Source: Salticus scenicus
Lineage: Eukaryota; Arthropoda; Arachnida; Araneae; Salticidae
Assembly (NCBI GenBank): GCA_963930645.1
Contig: OZ005662.1
Coordinates: forward strand, 78,089,841-78,153,840
DNA: 64,000 nt
Reading direction: 5' to 3'
Positions within the stretch are counted from its first letter, which is position 1. Every line of letters begins with the position of its first letter. The translations under genes and the position numbers were made by a program. Positions 45,880 to 55,800 of the stretch are shown here, piece by piece. The notes under the pieces are model-generated. The model made no database searches. It saw only the letters and a list, made by a program, of their open reading frames with translations, and was not told the origin of the DNA.

Positions 45880-46473
45880 TGACACTTTTCAGTCTCTCTG
45901 TTATTAATGAAGCACTTAAAAAACTCAGTAAACTTAATGGTAATTCTACCTTTTTTAGGGAGGATGAAATTAAGCCCGATAACTTTGCTGTTTTGCCTTT
46001 TTATTCACCTTTATGTTTTTAATTAGTCAAGGTTTTAAACGTTTAACTTTCACTTCAACGTTTTAACTTTCGAGTTATTTTTAAATCTATTAGTAAATTT
46101 CAATTCTTTTTAACTAAATCCCCCTGTTCCTATGCTTCATAACTAAGGTATCTGTAATATCTCTTGTAACAACTGCCATTGGGTGTACATAGGTTGAATT
46201 AAAAGAAGTTTTGAATGCCACTTATGTGAGCATTTTCGGTATGTCAATAAAAAAGAAGTTTCTAAATCTTCCATAGGGAAACATAGTTCGTAATCTGACC
46301 ATAGTTTTGATTTTCACTAAGCCAAATTTATCTTTAATGCCAAAAACGCTTTCAAGTTCGGTTTTCTGGAAAATGTAGCTATCTATCTTAATGGTGATAA
46401 AATTGTTAGTGTAAAATCAGATTCCACTTCCCTGTTTAAAGCATGGAAAAACTTGTTTAGTTCCATTAATTAA
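45880..46473 (+). pseudogene. PLE-3: Penelope-like RT tail and GIY-YIG endonuclease, decayed
   Basis: Reading across a few stops and shifts: NFAVLPFYSPL, then FKSISKFQFFLTKSPC, then from 46147 GICNISCNNCHWVYIG, KRSFECHLCEHFRYV, SIGKHS and SDHSFDF, and finally FLENVAIYLNGDK to a stop at 46473. The order LP..., F-x-xxxKxxxxLxKxKxP, GIYxIxCxxCxxxYIG, RxxEH and H is that of the PLE linker plus C-terminal GIY-YIG endonuclease. The second Y of GIY is C and several stops occur, so it is dead. A single copy, with no inverted partner. Confidence 0.8.
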
Positions 46474-46807
46474 TCTTTTTTCATTTTCCTTATTTATATT
46501 TTTTTCCCTTTTAATATTGTATGTTTTTCAGTATTATAAAATAATCAGAGTTCAAGATTTAAAGTTAAATTATCTTTCAAAAAATAAAAAATAAAAATAG
46601 CTTTAATTCTTTTTTCTTTCCTTTCCTTCTTTCTTTCTTCTTGTAAAGCTACGTTCTTTCGAAACCAGTTGTACAAGCTGTTATTTTATGGTGTATAAAG
46701 AAGTTTTAAAGTTTAAATACTTTTTGTACACAGTTCTTCAATTTACACAGTTCGTTAAATTTACAAGATAATCTATTTTTCAAGAATGAATTATTTCATA
46801 AAAAGTA

Positions 46808-46846
<39 letters not shown>

Positions 46847-47276
46847 CATTATGTTGTAATTTGAATTACTCCTTAAAATTGAGAAATATTTTTAAAATTG
46901 AAAATTTCCAAAAATTTGACATATAAATTAGATTCACAAACACATGTATAGTGTAATGAGTATGAAAGCGATATCAGCTAAAATATTACTTTTACGTAAG
47001 ATTTTGCGTACTTTTGTGTGAGTATTTTATAAATAAAATTATATAAAATATATATGCTCACTAGTAGAGTTCAAGGCTGTAATGAAAATTAAGTGTTTCT
47101 AAAATAGCACCTAGTTTAGATTTAGCTATTCGAATATAAAATAATAAACGAACTTATACAAAATCAGAATTTTAATGCATATTTTTATTCCATATATCCA
47201 TATATATATATATATTTTCGAAAAGAGCAGTAAAGCTTCGGATTTCTTATTCGACATATAGTGACATATTGCTAAG
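46474..47276. other. AT-rich stretch, no gene seen
   Basis: A ~30-base A-run lies at 46813-46842. Nothing else recognised. Confidence 0.55.
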
Positions 47277-47430
47277 AACAGTCGGTAGAGTACGAGGCTT
47301 GTAATTTGAAGATTTTGGGTTTGATACTCGAGCCAGCCGAAGAGCGGCGTGTACGCTAAAGAGACTGGTGTACGTTAAATCTGTTGTGGTCGCAAGGTCA
47401 TCCAAGCTTCCATAAAAATAATACATGTTA
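47277..47430 (+). mobile_element. tRNA-derived SINE, copy 3 (truncated)
   Basis: CAGTCGGTAGAGTACGAGGC (A box) and GGGTTTGATACTCGAGCC (B box) match the heads of copies 1 and 2 in sequence and spacing; the body continues GTGTACGTTAAATCTG and is truncated after AGCTTCCAT. The 3' half seen in the other copies is missing. Confidence 0.75.
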
Positions 47431-47579
47431 GGGTACTGGATTAGAAATTATTCGGACTTGATCTAAGTAAAAATTACGAGCTCTTATTTTCTGGTTTTGC
47501 CATCCATCGCCAGTTCATCGAACTGAAGTCGTTTTTTTTACTCTTCTGGTGGTCTTCAAAGACGGAAGGTCCTCTCTTA

Positions 47580-48050
47580 CACTGAGAAAAAAAAATAATA
47601 CTGCCTTCATCTAGAATGAATAAGTGGTCAGTTTCTACATTCCTTAACTAGAAATATAGATTTCCGAGCTATGCACATAAGACACGCCAATAAACTGAAT
47701 AGACGAAATGATCGAGAATTTCTAGTCTACACATTTCTAGATGATGAAACAATATTCTGAATATTCTGAATCTTTTATATTGCGATAAATTTTCACTTGA
47801 TTTTCTAGAACTGGGTCATAAACCAAAATTATAGTTGCTGAAACCCGCCTCTTGAATTCGCATTTATTTGCAGAGTTTTTTAAATAACTTTGCCCTCGAG
47901 TATATAGGCAAACGCTCTAGAATTCTAATAGGGGTTTCTCGAGAACTCGCTTTCAAAGTGAACTAGAATTTATAAGGATGACATGGAACTATTTTTTCTA
48001 TAGCCACAATTTAGATTCTAGATGTTAGTAAAAGAATTTTTTTCTCAGTG
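47580..48050 (-). mobile_element. CACTGAG element, copy C
   Basis: CACTGAGAAAAAAAAA at the left and TTTTTTTCTCAGTG at the right, flanked by TA on each side (47578-47579, 48051-48052). Inverted relative to copy A. Confidence 0.9.
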
Positions 48051-48607
48051 TATAGCCTTAATTTGGGTTGTTTTACTACCAGGATCGGAGTTTTTCCGAG
48101 GGGCATAATTAACAACAACCTAAATTAAATTATAATATGATTTTTAACTTGAAAAACAAAAAAAATTGAAAAAAATTATTTTATTTCCTCAATGTCACAC
48201 ACAAATGGAATGAGTATGCATATAAGTGTGCAATTTACATTTACACCAATATTTTCTATAAGATAGCTGAGGTATTTATGCGTATTCATTAATTTTTATC
48301 TTATTTAGTAACCGCCGCTTAATAAATTCACTGGTTAATTAATCAGCTGCTTAATCTGATCAAATTACCAGGACAGGAATCAAATCATTACAAACCAATT
48401 TTAAAACCGCCGCTTAAAAAAGTCAACATCTCCGGTTAATAAACTCAAAAAAAAAAAATCTCTTGCGGAGCAAAAATGCCATTTATGCACGCTAAGAAAA
48501 TTTTTATTTGCAATAATTTTTTAATTTTTGAAATAAAAAAGAAAAGAAAATTCAACAATATCTCTGTTATCAATCTTTGTCGAAAAATTTAAATATAAAG
48601 CATACAC

Positions 48608-48648
<41 letters not shown>

Positions 48649-48798
48649 GTTTGCTGCCAGACATTTTCAGTAATTCGGAAAAATACGTTCTATATCGACG
48701 GAAAAATTACATTGATAGAACGTATTTAAAAGAGTAAAATCCGCTGTAAGAGGCACGTTAAAAATATTTAAAGAATTTTAAAAGGTTAAAAGACAGTT

Positions 48799-48842
48799 AG
48801 ACAACATGTTTCGTGCTTATTTACTAGCACATCATCAGGTCT
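48799..48842 (-). ncRNA. Hammerhead-ribozyme-like core, left PLE-4 arm
   Basis: Exact inverted copy of the motif at 49352-49395; see that entry. In the minus orientation it again follows the endonuclease stop codon. Confidence 0.5.
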
Positions 48843-49048
48843 CGTCAGTTAATGAAAGCCATCGAGCTTTATCTTGTTGTTCTAAGAAAGGCTGCCATAG
48901 GGTTGCCAAGTCTTTACTCTGATTCTCGTTGATGCATTTATCGCCAAATTTCCAAATCATGATCTTTTCGTATATGTCTAATGTGTATTCGGTGTGGGGG
49001 GTTGCTAGAATTTTACTTTCTTCCCACTTTGGCTGGGCTTCTTTATTG
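48835..49048 (-). pseudogene. PLE-4 endonuclease C-terminus, left copy
   Basis: Encodes KEAQPKWEESKILATPHT, IYEKIMIWKFGD and DKARWLSLTDET, identical to the right copy, and ends at a TGA inside the CTGATGA of the ribozyme-like motif. The frame continues upstream to 49095 into unrelated spacer sequence. It lacks the GIY-YIG catalytic half. Confidence 0.75.
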
Positions 49049-49065
49049 GCAAAACAAAGCGCAAT

Positions 49066-49359
49066 TTGAGTAAAAGGATTAAAGAACATAAGCATTCCAT
49101 TAAATCATTGTACGGAAACACGGCATTAAAGCAACTTTTACTCGACAATAAAGAAGCCCAGCCAAAGTGGGAAGAAAGTAAAATTCTAGCAACCCCCCAC
49201 ACCGAATACACATTAGACATATACGAAAAGATCATGATTTGGAAATTTGGCGATAAATGCATCAACGAGAATCAGAGTAAAGACTTGGCAACCCTATGGC
49301 AGCCTTTCTTAGAACAACAAGATAAAGCTCGATGGCTTTCATTAACTGACGAGACCTGA
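49066..49359 (+). pseudogene. PLE-4 GIY-YIG endonuclease C-terminal part, right copy
   Basis: An open 97-codon frame: SKRIKEHKHSIKSLYG, NTALKQLLLDNKEAQP, WEESKILATPHTEYTL, WKFGDKCINENQ and a TGA at 49357-49359. RIKEHKxxI is the RxKEH block of PLE GIY-YIG endonucleases, after which PLEs usually have an S/A-rich helix, an H or D position and a long terminal tail such as this. The GIY and YIG strands are missing because the copy is 5'-truncated. No stops interrupt it, consistent with recent insertion. Confidence 0.75.
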
Positions 49360-49395
49360 TGATGTGCTAGTAAATAAGCACGAAACATGTTGTCT
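49352..49395 (+). ncRNA. Hammerhead-ribozyme-like core after the PLE-4 stop codon
   Basis: Order of parts: AGAC (49352-49355), CTGATGA (49356-49362), T, GTGC, a ten-base loop TAGTAAATAA, GCAC, GAAAC (49382-49386), ATGTT, GTCT (49392-49395). CUGAUGA and GAAA are the two conserved hammerhead boxes, GTGC/GCAC forms stem II, and AGAC/GUCU can form a 4-bp stem I. Stem III would be tiny (AC/GU around AU), with a possible GUU cleavage triplet. Minimal hammerheads are known in Penelope-like elements. Activity is not shown; the short stems I and III are the weak point. Confidence 0.6.
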
Positions 49396-50077
49396 AACTG
49401 TCTTTTAACCTTTTAAAATTCTTTTAAATATTTTTAACGTGCCTCTTACAGCGGATTTTACTCTTTTAAATAGTTATTTCGCACGTGGTTTTTAATTATT
49501 TATTGATAGAACGTATTTTTCTGAATTACAGAAAATTTCTGGCAGCAAACTGCAGTAAATAGAACTTTTTTTTTTGACAATGTACTTACAAATTAAACAC
49601 GCCCCATCACTTATTTTAATAACAGTTTCGAGGCATGTATTCTTCAAAGTGCGGTAATAAGTTACAGATTTGATTTGGTTCGCATGTAATATATATTTTT
49701 TTTTAAATTGTTAATTATTAAAAGATAATTTCTTGTCATTATTCTGAAAGAGCTAAGAAACAAGTGTTTTAAACGGAAAGGTTTTAAATTTAAAAGAAAA
49801 GCGTGAAGTAATGATGATTTTCTCAAAGAAAATTACATTGGAATTTGGGATGTGTTTAATTTACTTATTTTGAAGTAGCAATTAATTATCTAACAAAAGT
49901 TAATTAATATTGTTTATTAATTCCATTATTTAATACCTTTAAAATTTCTTTCCAAATTCCGGAAAATAATACCTTTTTCTTGAATGCAGGAACGTTCGCC
50001 GGATATAAAAATCAGCCGCTTTATAAAATAACTTTGGTTAATAACGAATGTGATTTTAATAAACGGCGTGTACAGTA

Positions 50078-50872
50078 CAGTAACCGTCGCTTAATAAAAT
50101 CACTGGTTATTAAAATCAGCCACTTAATCTGATCAAATCGCCAGGACCGGAATCAAATCAATACAATTAACTTTTAAAGCCGCCGCTGAATAATATCAGC
50201 ATCGCCGGTTAATAAACTCAAAAATATCGCCTCAGCAGGCAAAAATATTTATGCATACAAAAAATAAATAAATAAATAAATATATATATATATATATATT
50301 TACATTTTTTTTAACAGAAAAAGAAATCAAAGCACAACGAAACCCTTCATTATCGCTCATTGTTGAAGATTTTACACTTGCAGCACAGTTACAAATTAAA
50401 CATACACCATAACTTATCTCCGTAACAATTTCAAGGAACGCATTCTTCAAAGTGCAGTAATGAGTTACAAATTTGATTTGAAATGATTTTTTTTTCTTCT
50501 AATTATTAGAAAGCAATTTCTAGTTCTCATTTTGAAATTGCTATCATTCAGGAGGTTTTAACGGAAATATTTTAAATTTATAAGAAAAGCGTGAACTTTT
50601 GGTAAAATAACGATGATTTTCTAATGAAAGTGCACGGGAACTTAGAATACTTTTTCTTATATCGAAGAAACAATTAGTTAATTATCTACCAAAAACTAAT
50701 TAATATTGTTTACTAATTCCATTATTCGTTACCTTTTAAAACTTCTTTCTAAATTCCGGAAAGTAATACATTTTTCTTGTATATAGTAACGTTCGCCGCA
50801 TATAAAAATCAGCCGCTTTATAAAATCGCTTTGGCTAAGAACGAATGTGATTTTAATAAGCGGCGGGTACAG
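50078..50872. mobile_element. pogo/Tigger-like element G, copy 3 (795 bp)
   Basis: Starts CAGTAACCGTCGCTTAATAA and ends AATAAGCGGCGGGTACAG, TA on both sides. It directly follows copy 2, sharing the TA. Copies 1 and 3 are similar over their length, including CAGCATCGCCGGTTAATAAA and AACGTTCGCCG. A TA/TAAA microsatellite sits at 50262-50300. Confidence 0.85.
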
Positions 50873-51351
50873 TATTTATGTTTTTCTCTTGTTTCTTTTA
50901 CTACATAAAAAATTATTTTTATAAAAGTATCCAGAGATATGCTGATATATTTTTTTCAATACTTCTTTTTACTTATTAAAATAACTTTTGAAAGAAATGT
51001 GTGAATTACATCACGATGCTAATATCTAAAGGATTTATTATACATGAATTTTAGACCATGCAGAAAACATGTTACAAGTGTTATCTGATATTCGCTGTGA
51101 CTGCTATGCCACATGCAATATCATACTTCTCACTTGTCTAGTTTCATTAATATTAAATGTAATCGATGTCATATTTTAGTTGGATAGGTATCATATTATT
51201 CTCAAGAGATTTTAAATGTACTGACATATTTCTCATTGTTATAGATATTATAAAATTATAAGATAAAAAACTTTTTATTAACCATGTTTTCAAATTTTCT
51301 GTTGAGTCATAGCTATAGAACTAACCTCATTAGCACTTTATCAATGCGTAT
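50873..51351. repeat. Dispersed repeat R copy 3 and AT-rich flanks
   Basis: The segment 51030-51195 keeps GTTATCTGATATT, TTTCATTAATATTAAATG and TAATCGATG from repeat R (20510, 24000). The rest is AT-rich without signal. Confidence 0.5.
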
Positions 51352-52076
51352 TGTTACGAAATTGTAAATAATTGTATTTATTTTTGTATAAATTCTTTCA
51401 AAGAAGTTTAGTAAATTGATAGAATGTCAATTTTCTGCATTTCTAGCTCTTTTTCGCGTTAAAAGAGCTTAATTTTCCCTTTAAAACGCATTAAAAAGCC
51501 CCGATAGTCAGGTAATGGATTTGGCGCCAAATGTGGCGAGTTTTTGCCATTGGCGACTTTTTTGGCGACTTTTGATGAGAAAATCCTTATTATCGATATA
51601 CCAAAGATGGACTAGAACATATGTCATATGTTCGTGCTATCAGACGAAAGACGATATATTCTAAAATATGAGCTATTGCCGCTCAAAAGCGACCAAACGA
51701 CTTCAGTAGGGTTGTTTTTAAGCATAAACGGAAGAACGAAATCCAGAACTGCAAACAACGGACTTAACATTTGGCTATTATTCTCCCCCCAAGGATGTTT
51801 AAAAGGGAAAAGAATAGAGGGTGTTCTGTAATCGCGATTCTCTGACTGGAGGATTTCGTTCTAAAGACTACCGTATGTGCTTTAAACAGTAGAAAATGCG
51901 TGATTGACGAACATACGTTCGGCAATGTGTATCAAATGGCATATTTAGATCGTTTCCCGCATGAAAAACCTGTTTATGAGGTATTTTGTGCTAAAAACTA
52001 TCGTATGGTTCTTCGTTTGATAGCGACTTTAAGGAGTTCGGGAAATTTCCCGAACATTCTGGATTCGGCACAGATG

Positions 52077-52114
52077 TATAAAAGTAGCTCCAGCGCGCCA
52101 AACCCAGATCAGTT
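52077..52114 (+). promoter_or_regulatory. LTR core promoter: TATA box and initiator
   Basis: TATAAAA at 52077-52083 and TCAGTT at 52109-52114; the A of the initiator is 34 bases after the start of the TATA box, the normal arthropod spacing. A second TCAGTC follows at 52116. Confidence 0.65.
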
Positions 52115-52313
52115 CTCAGTCAGTTTCGTCAATGCTTGCAGTGCTATTGAAGGAGTTCTGAACCTCTTTGAATGAGATGTGCTTTATTTGTTATTGTTTC
52201 ACAGTTTGTACTGTGGATTTGCTGTTGACAGCTGTTTCTTTAAGCTGTGTTTATTGGTGGAATTGAAGCTGATACTCAGTTTATAGACCTGTGTTCTTCT
52301 GGAACTTTCTGTA

Positions 52314-52319
52314 AATAAA
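52314..52319 (+). terminator. LTR polyadenylation signal AATAAA
   Basis: AATAAA lies ~200 bp downstream of the predicted start and ~57 bp before the LTR end, where an R/U5 boundary is expected. Confidence 0.55.
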
Positions 52320-52376
52320 GCTCCTGAATTTCGCCAAGTTTCGCCTCTCATTCTCGGACAACTTACGAAACACCAA

Positions 52377-52850
52377 GTATGCAACAGTATGAAATCTTTA
52401 AATTGATAATGACGTCAATTTTTGTAAGATGCATAATTTAACTTTTTACAATTTTTTCACGCTCACATTTAATTAAATGTATTTATTTTTATGTCAAAAG
52501 AAAATGAACTCGTATTTCTTTTCTTTTTTTTTCGGGGGGGGCAACAATTAAATTATAGATAATATTTTAATGGCTATTTATAAGGTATTAGGAGGTTACT
52601 ATTTTCATATTTTAATTAATTATAAGAAAACTATTCATAAATTCGAAAATCGGACTTCGAAGTATTGTGTTGTCACCTAGTTGTGAGCTATTGTGAAAGT
52701 TTTAAATGTCTAGCTAGTAGGGAAGTTAGTTAAAATACGATTGCAAGATTTATACCGGACAAACAAAGAAACAAGCATACAAACAAAGAAACAAGAGTAA
52801 CAAGGTAAAATATTATCAAATTATCTCTATATTATCTAAGTGTACAAATT
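52377..52850. other. AT-rich stretch, no gene seen
   Basis: Includes a short G-run near 52534 and a repeated AACAAAGAAACAAG word at about 52761-52798. Confidence 0.55.
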
Positions 52851-53245
52851 ACACAGGTCTACAAAAGTATTGTTACGCAAACTGTGATTTGATAATTTTA
52901 GCTGATACATTTTTTTTTTTTTCGTACGCTGAAACCGAAAATAAGACAGTTTTTCTCTATCGTGTATAGAATTTTGTCAGTACTGGGTATCTACCGACAG
53001 AATCTCTTCATTTTCGCTAGTTTCTAGAAGGTTTCCATAATTAATCATGGAAACATGCTATAAAAGTTATCATAAAATTACATTGGTGGAAGAGTCACAA
53101 AAGAAATTGTGTCGGTAGATACCCAGGATTTACAAAACTCTATACATGATAGCGAAAAAATGGCTTCATTTTTTGTTTCAGCGCACTAAAAAACATAAAA
53201 ATCAATCAAAACTATCTTATCAAAATTTTAGATGTAGACCTGTGT
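52851..53245. mobile_element. 395-bp palindromic MITE with ACACAGGTCTACA ends
   Basis: ACACAGGTCTACAAAA at the left, TGTAGACCTGTGT at the right. Inner blocks GGGTATCTACCGACA and TGTCGGTAGATACCC pair around a loop at about 53045. No coding signal and no clear target duplication. Confidence 0.8.
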
Positions 53246-53522
53246 TATTAATAATAACCTAAAGCTTTAAATGACGCAAAGTAATTAAAGTAAATTAGTG
53301 TTATAGTAATTAAAGTATTTATTAGAAAATAAGCGTACGTGCAAAAATGTCGTTATCTTTTAAGATATACACATAAAAGCATCTACACGTATTCTTGAGT
53401 CACTACTGGATATTTTTATTTTAAGCATTTTTATTCAATATTATTTTTACGAAAACTTTCGCCAGAAAATATTGAAAATGACTTTATTTAATAACAATGC
53501 TCTGAAAAAAAAAAAAATCGAG

Positions 53523-54051
53523 ATCTGATACTATTTTTGCTGATTCCTATGTAAAATAACCTCCTGAATCCAAATATGACTCCCACTGTGCCCAGTCACC
53601 CACCGTTTTCTAGATGCACCACCCCTCCCTCAATTTATTTCCTTGTTTCATAATTTTATGACCACGAATTTCATTTGAAGAATGAAAAATAATTAATTTA
53701 ACACCTAAAAACAAAAAATATATAAAGTTTAAAAAATAACATTAATAACAGATTAAAAAAATATAAGATAGGTAATACATAATTTCAGTGGCAAATCCCC
53801 CTCAAAATTTTTTCCTTGTCGCAAATGTCTATGTTTTAAAATTTTCCAACTCTGTAGCCCCTCAGAAGTTATTTAACTGTTAAAATAATCATCCTCCCTC
53901 CTAAAAATCAAATTTACAGCTTTAAAATCACTGGAAAATGATAAAAATAGGAGGGCATTCCTAAAATACGGTGGGTGATGGGGCGAAATGGGCGTCCTAT
54001 TCGGATTCAGGAGGTCATTTTACATAAGAATATGCTGAAATGGTGTCAGAG
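53523..54051. mobile_element. ~530-bp foldback element
   Basis: Left TCTGATACTATTTTTGCTG and the block ATGTAAAATAACCTCCTGAA pair, inverted, with TTCAGGAGGTCATTTTACAT and GGTGTCAGA at the right; GTCACCCACCGTTTTC and ACGGTGGGTGATGG continue the stem. Not assigned to a superfamily. Confidence 0.75.
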
Positions 54052-54461
54052 GCAATTTTCATGCCCGAGCAGTGTAATTATATTTGTAATTTCTTCCTAT
54101 ATATGACATTACATATACACATTATAGCTTTTAACATTAATATTAATTTTAATGTTTTAGTGCACAAGACTGGTTCTTTGTCGTTATTTTAAAAATAAAT
54201 AAATAAACACCATATTGATTTTGCATAAAAATGGGTAATGATGAACTTATTGTATTATTTTATGTTTACCATTTTCTAAATAATATATTAAAGCACAAAA
54301 ATCTAAATATGTTTGAAATAATTTGTTGTGGTCATCACAAGACTTTTTGTTCTGTATTTTCCTTATACAAAATCATGCATTACAATTTATTTATTAAAAT
54401 TATTTTCCATGATGAATGCAGAAGATTTTCATCTCAGAGAAAAATAACACGAAATGTCTAA

Positions 54462-54506
54462 CAAAAAAAAAATAAATAAATAAATAAAAAAAAAAAAAAA
54501 AAAAAA
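54462..54506. repeat. A-rich run with AAAT units
   Basis: Poly-A with a few AAAT steps; might be a retroelement tail, but no element is recognisable on its 5' side. Confidence 0.7.
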
Positions 54507-54559
54507 TGGAATGATGTTAGTAGAAAAGCATTTTTTTCTCTTTTCCTGGTCATAAAATA

Positions 54560-55420
54560 AGCCTCTCCTTTAAGTTATTACAGATCTATGGTTCAATCCT
54601 TCGTTTTAAAAGTATTTTTGAGTTCTTTTCAAATATAATCATATTGAAAACTTACATCCCCGTGGGGAGTGCAATGATCCTACATGCGCACAGTGTTTTT
54701 CCTAGTTTACTACTACTGTTATAAATAATACATTTTAATTTCACAATAATTTGTTAAAAATAACAATAACTGTCATTATGTGCATTTATAGTAAATTCTG
54801 TCCTATATTATGTCATATTAAAAAGTATGAAAAAATGGTATTACAGTGCCACCTGTTGCGCGATTGATTCCACAATATAATTAGGACCAGTTTTGGTCGA
54901 GGTTCAACTAAGTTTGGCTAAATTTATCTCCTTGGTTTGTGAAAAACAGCTTCCCCAAATTTTATTATACACACACTCTAACACACAGGCAGACACAGAC
55001 ACAGACAAACATTTTCTAAAAAGTGTCAAATCATGTTCAGACTTCTCAAAACTTATGTATCCATCGAAAACCGGAGGTCAAAAATTTTCGCGAATCCAAT
55101 ATTTTTTTTTTTCTTGTAAAACACTCTGGCGCACCTTAAAAGTTCGAAAATGAAGAACTGGAGTAATTAGTCAATGAAGACACATCAATGAAGTTGAAAA
55201 TTTAGTCAATGAAGACCCAGTACAGCTTCCACGAAATTTATTATACACACACTAACACACAGGCAGACACACACACATATATATATATATATATACAGAC
55301 AAACGAACAGACGGACATTTTCTAAAAAGTGTCAAAGCATGTTCAGACTTCTCAAAACTTTATCCATCGAAAACCGGAGGTCAAAAATTTTCGCGAATCC
55401 AATGCTTTTTTCTTATGAGG
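54560..55420 (-). repeat. Dispersed repeat F, minus-strand copy with duplicated 5' part
   Basis: Matches the 17370 copy reversed: GATCTATGGTTCAATCC near the left and CCATCGAAAACCGGAGGTCA at the right. The block with CACACAGGCAGACAC, ACATTTTCTAAAAAGTGTCA and AAAACCGGAGGTCAAAAATT occurs twice, at about 54950-55110 and 55230-55420, together with an AGTCAATGAAGAC word, so this stretch was tandemly duplicated. Confidence 0.6.
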
Positions 55421-55474
55421 CACTCTGGCACACCGAAAAAGTTTGAAAATGAAGAATTGGAGTAATTAGTCAAT

Positions 55475-55610
55475 GAAGACACATGTCAGACACTAGCTGA
55501 ACTTTCAAAATCATTGCGAGTGGACGACACAACAGTTTCGAAACATTTGAAAGCATTAGAAATGATCCAGAACCAAGCACATCGGGGGCAGTACAAAAAT
55601 ATAGCGAGAA
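55475..55610 (+). pseudogene. Mariner transposase HTH fragment
   Basis: One frame reads EDTCQTLAELSKSLRV then DDTTVSKHLKALEMIQNQ. This is the second helix-turn-helix of mariner transposases (QTxxELAxxLGVxxxxIxxxLKxxGMIQK). It covers about 35 residues. The catalytic DDD domain is not present downstream; the M1 MITE begins at 55641. The codons GTCAATGAAGAC upstream recur at ~55165 and ~55210, which suggests repeat F and its duplication broke the mariner copy. Confidence 0.75.
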
Positions 55611-55640
55611 CTTATCGAAGGTCCGTATAATTATAATTTA

Positions 55641-55800
55641 CACTGTCAAAAAAAAAAAGTCCTGTTTCTGCAGTTTGCTGCCAGAAATTTTCTGTAATTT
55701 AGAAAAATACGTTCAATCAACGGAAAAATTACGTTGATAGAACATATTTTTCTAAATTACAGAAAATTTCTGGCAGCAAACAGGACTTTTTTTGACAGTG
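55641..55800. mobile_element. Palindromic TA MITE M1, best copy (160 bp)
   Basis: CACTGTCAAAAAAAAAAAGT to ACTTTTTTTGACAGTG with TA at 55639-55640 and 55801-55802. The halves pair almost perfectly around AACGGAAAAATTACG. It is the most symmetric copy and best shows the family ends. Confidence 0.95.

Larger units (their letters stand above)
48728..49501. mobile_element. PLE-4: head-to-head pair of short Penelope-like 3' ends
   Basis: Arms 48728-49048 (minus) and 49146-49467 (plus) are inverted and almost identical, separated by a 97-bp spacer; the plus arm runs on to 49501. A 17-bp target duplication, ATTGATAGAACGTATTT, lies at 48711-48727 and 49502-49518. Both arms encode the endonuclease C-terminus and the same post-stop structured segment. 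The very high arm identity makes it the youngest PLE here. Confidence 0.85.
48605..49582. mobile_element. M1 palindromic TA MITE interrupted by PLE-4
   Basis: Left part 48605-48727 (CACTGTAAAA...CTGCCAGACATTTTC) and right part 49502-49582 (AGAAAATTTCTGGCAG...GACAATG) flanked by TA at 48603-48604 and 49583-49584. An A-run of about 32 is at 48612-48643. Interrupted by 48728-49501. Confidence 0.85.
48306..50075. mobile_element. pogo/Tigger-like element G, copy 2, interrupted
   Basis: Starts TAGTAACCGCCGCTTAATAA and ends AATAAACGGCGTGTACAG. Its middle is split by the M1 MITE at 48605-49582 (which contains PLE-4). Without these ~980 bp it is close to the length of copies 1 and 3. TA at 50076-50077 separates it directly from copy 3. 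Confidence 0.8.
51352..52376 (+). mobile_element. Solo LTR, gypsy-like (~1025 bp)
   Basis: Begins TGTTACGAAATTGTAAATAA and ends around TTACGAAACACCAA, with GTAT at 51348-51351 and 52377-52380 as a candidate 4-bp duplication. TGTTACG-type starts are common in arthropod Ty3/gypsy LTRs. It contains a core promoter and a polyadenylation signal in the right order, and no internal gag-pol sequence flanks it, so it is a recombined solo LTR. Open frames of up to 91 codons inside it are not recognisable. Confidence 0.65.

Noticed and set aside
51900..52175. 91-codon frame at 51900 as a gene
   Set aside because: It lies inside the solo LTR and spans its TATA box and initiator.
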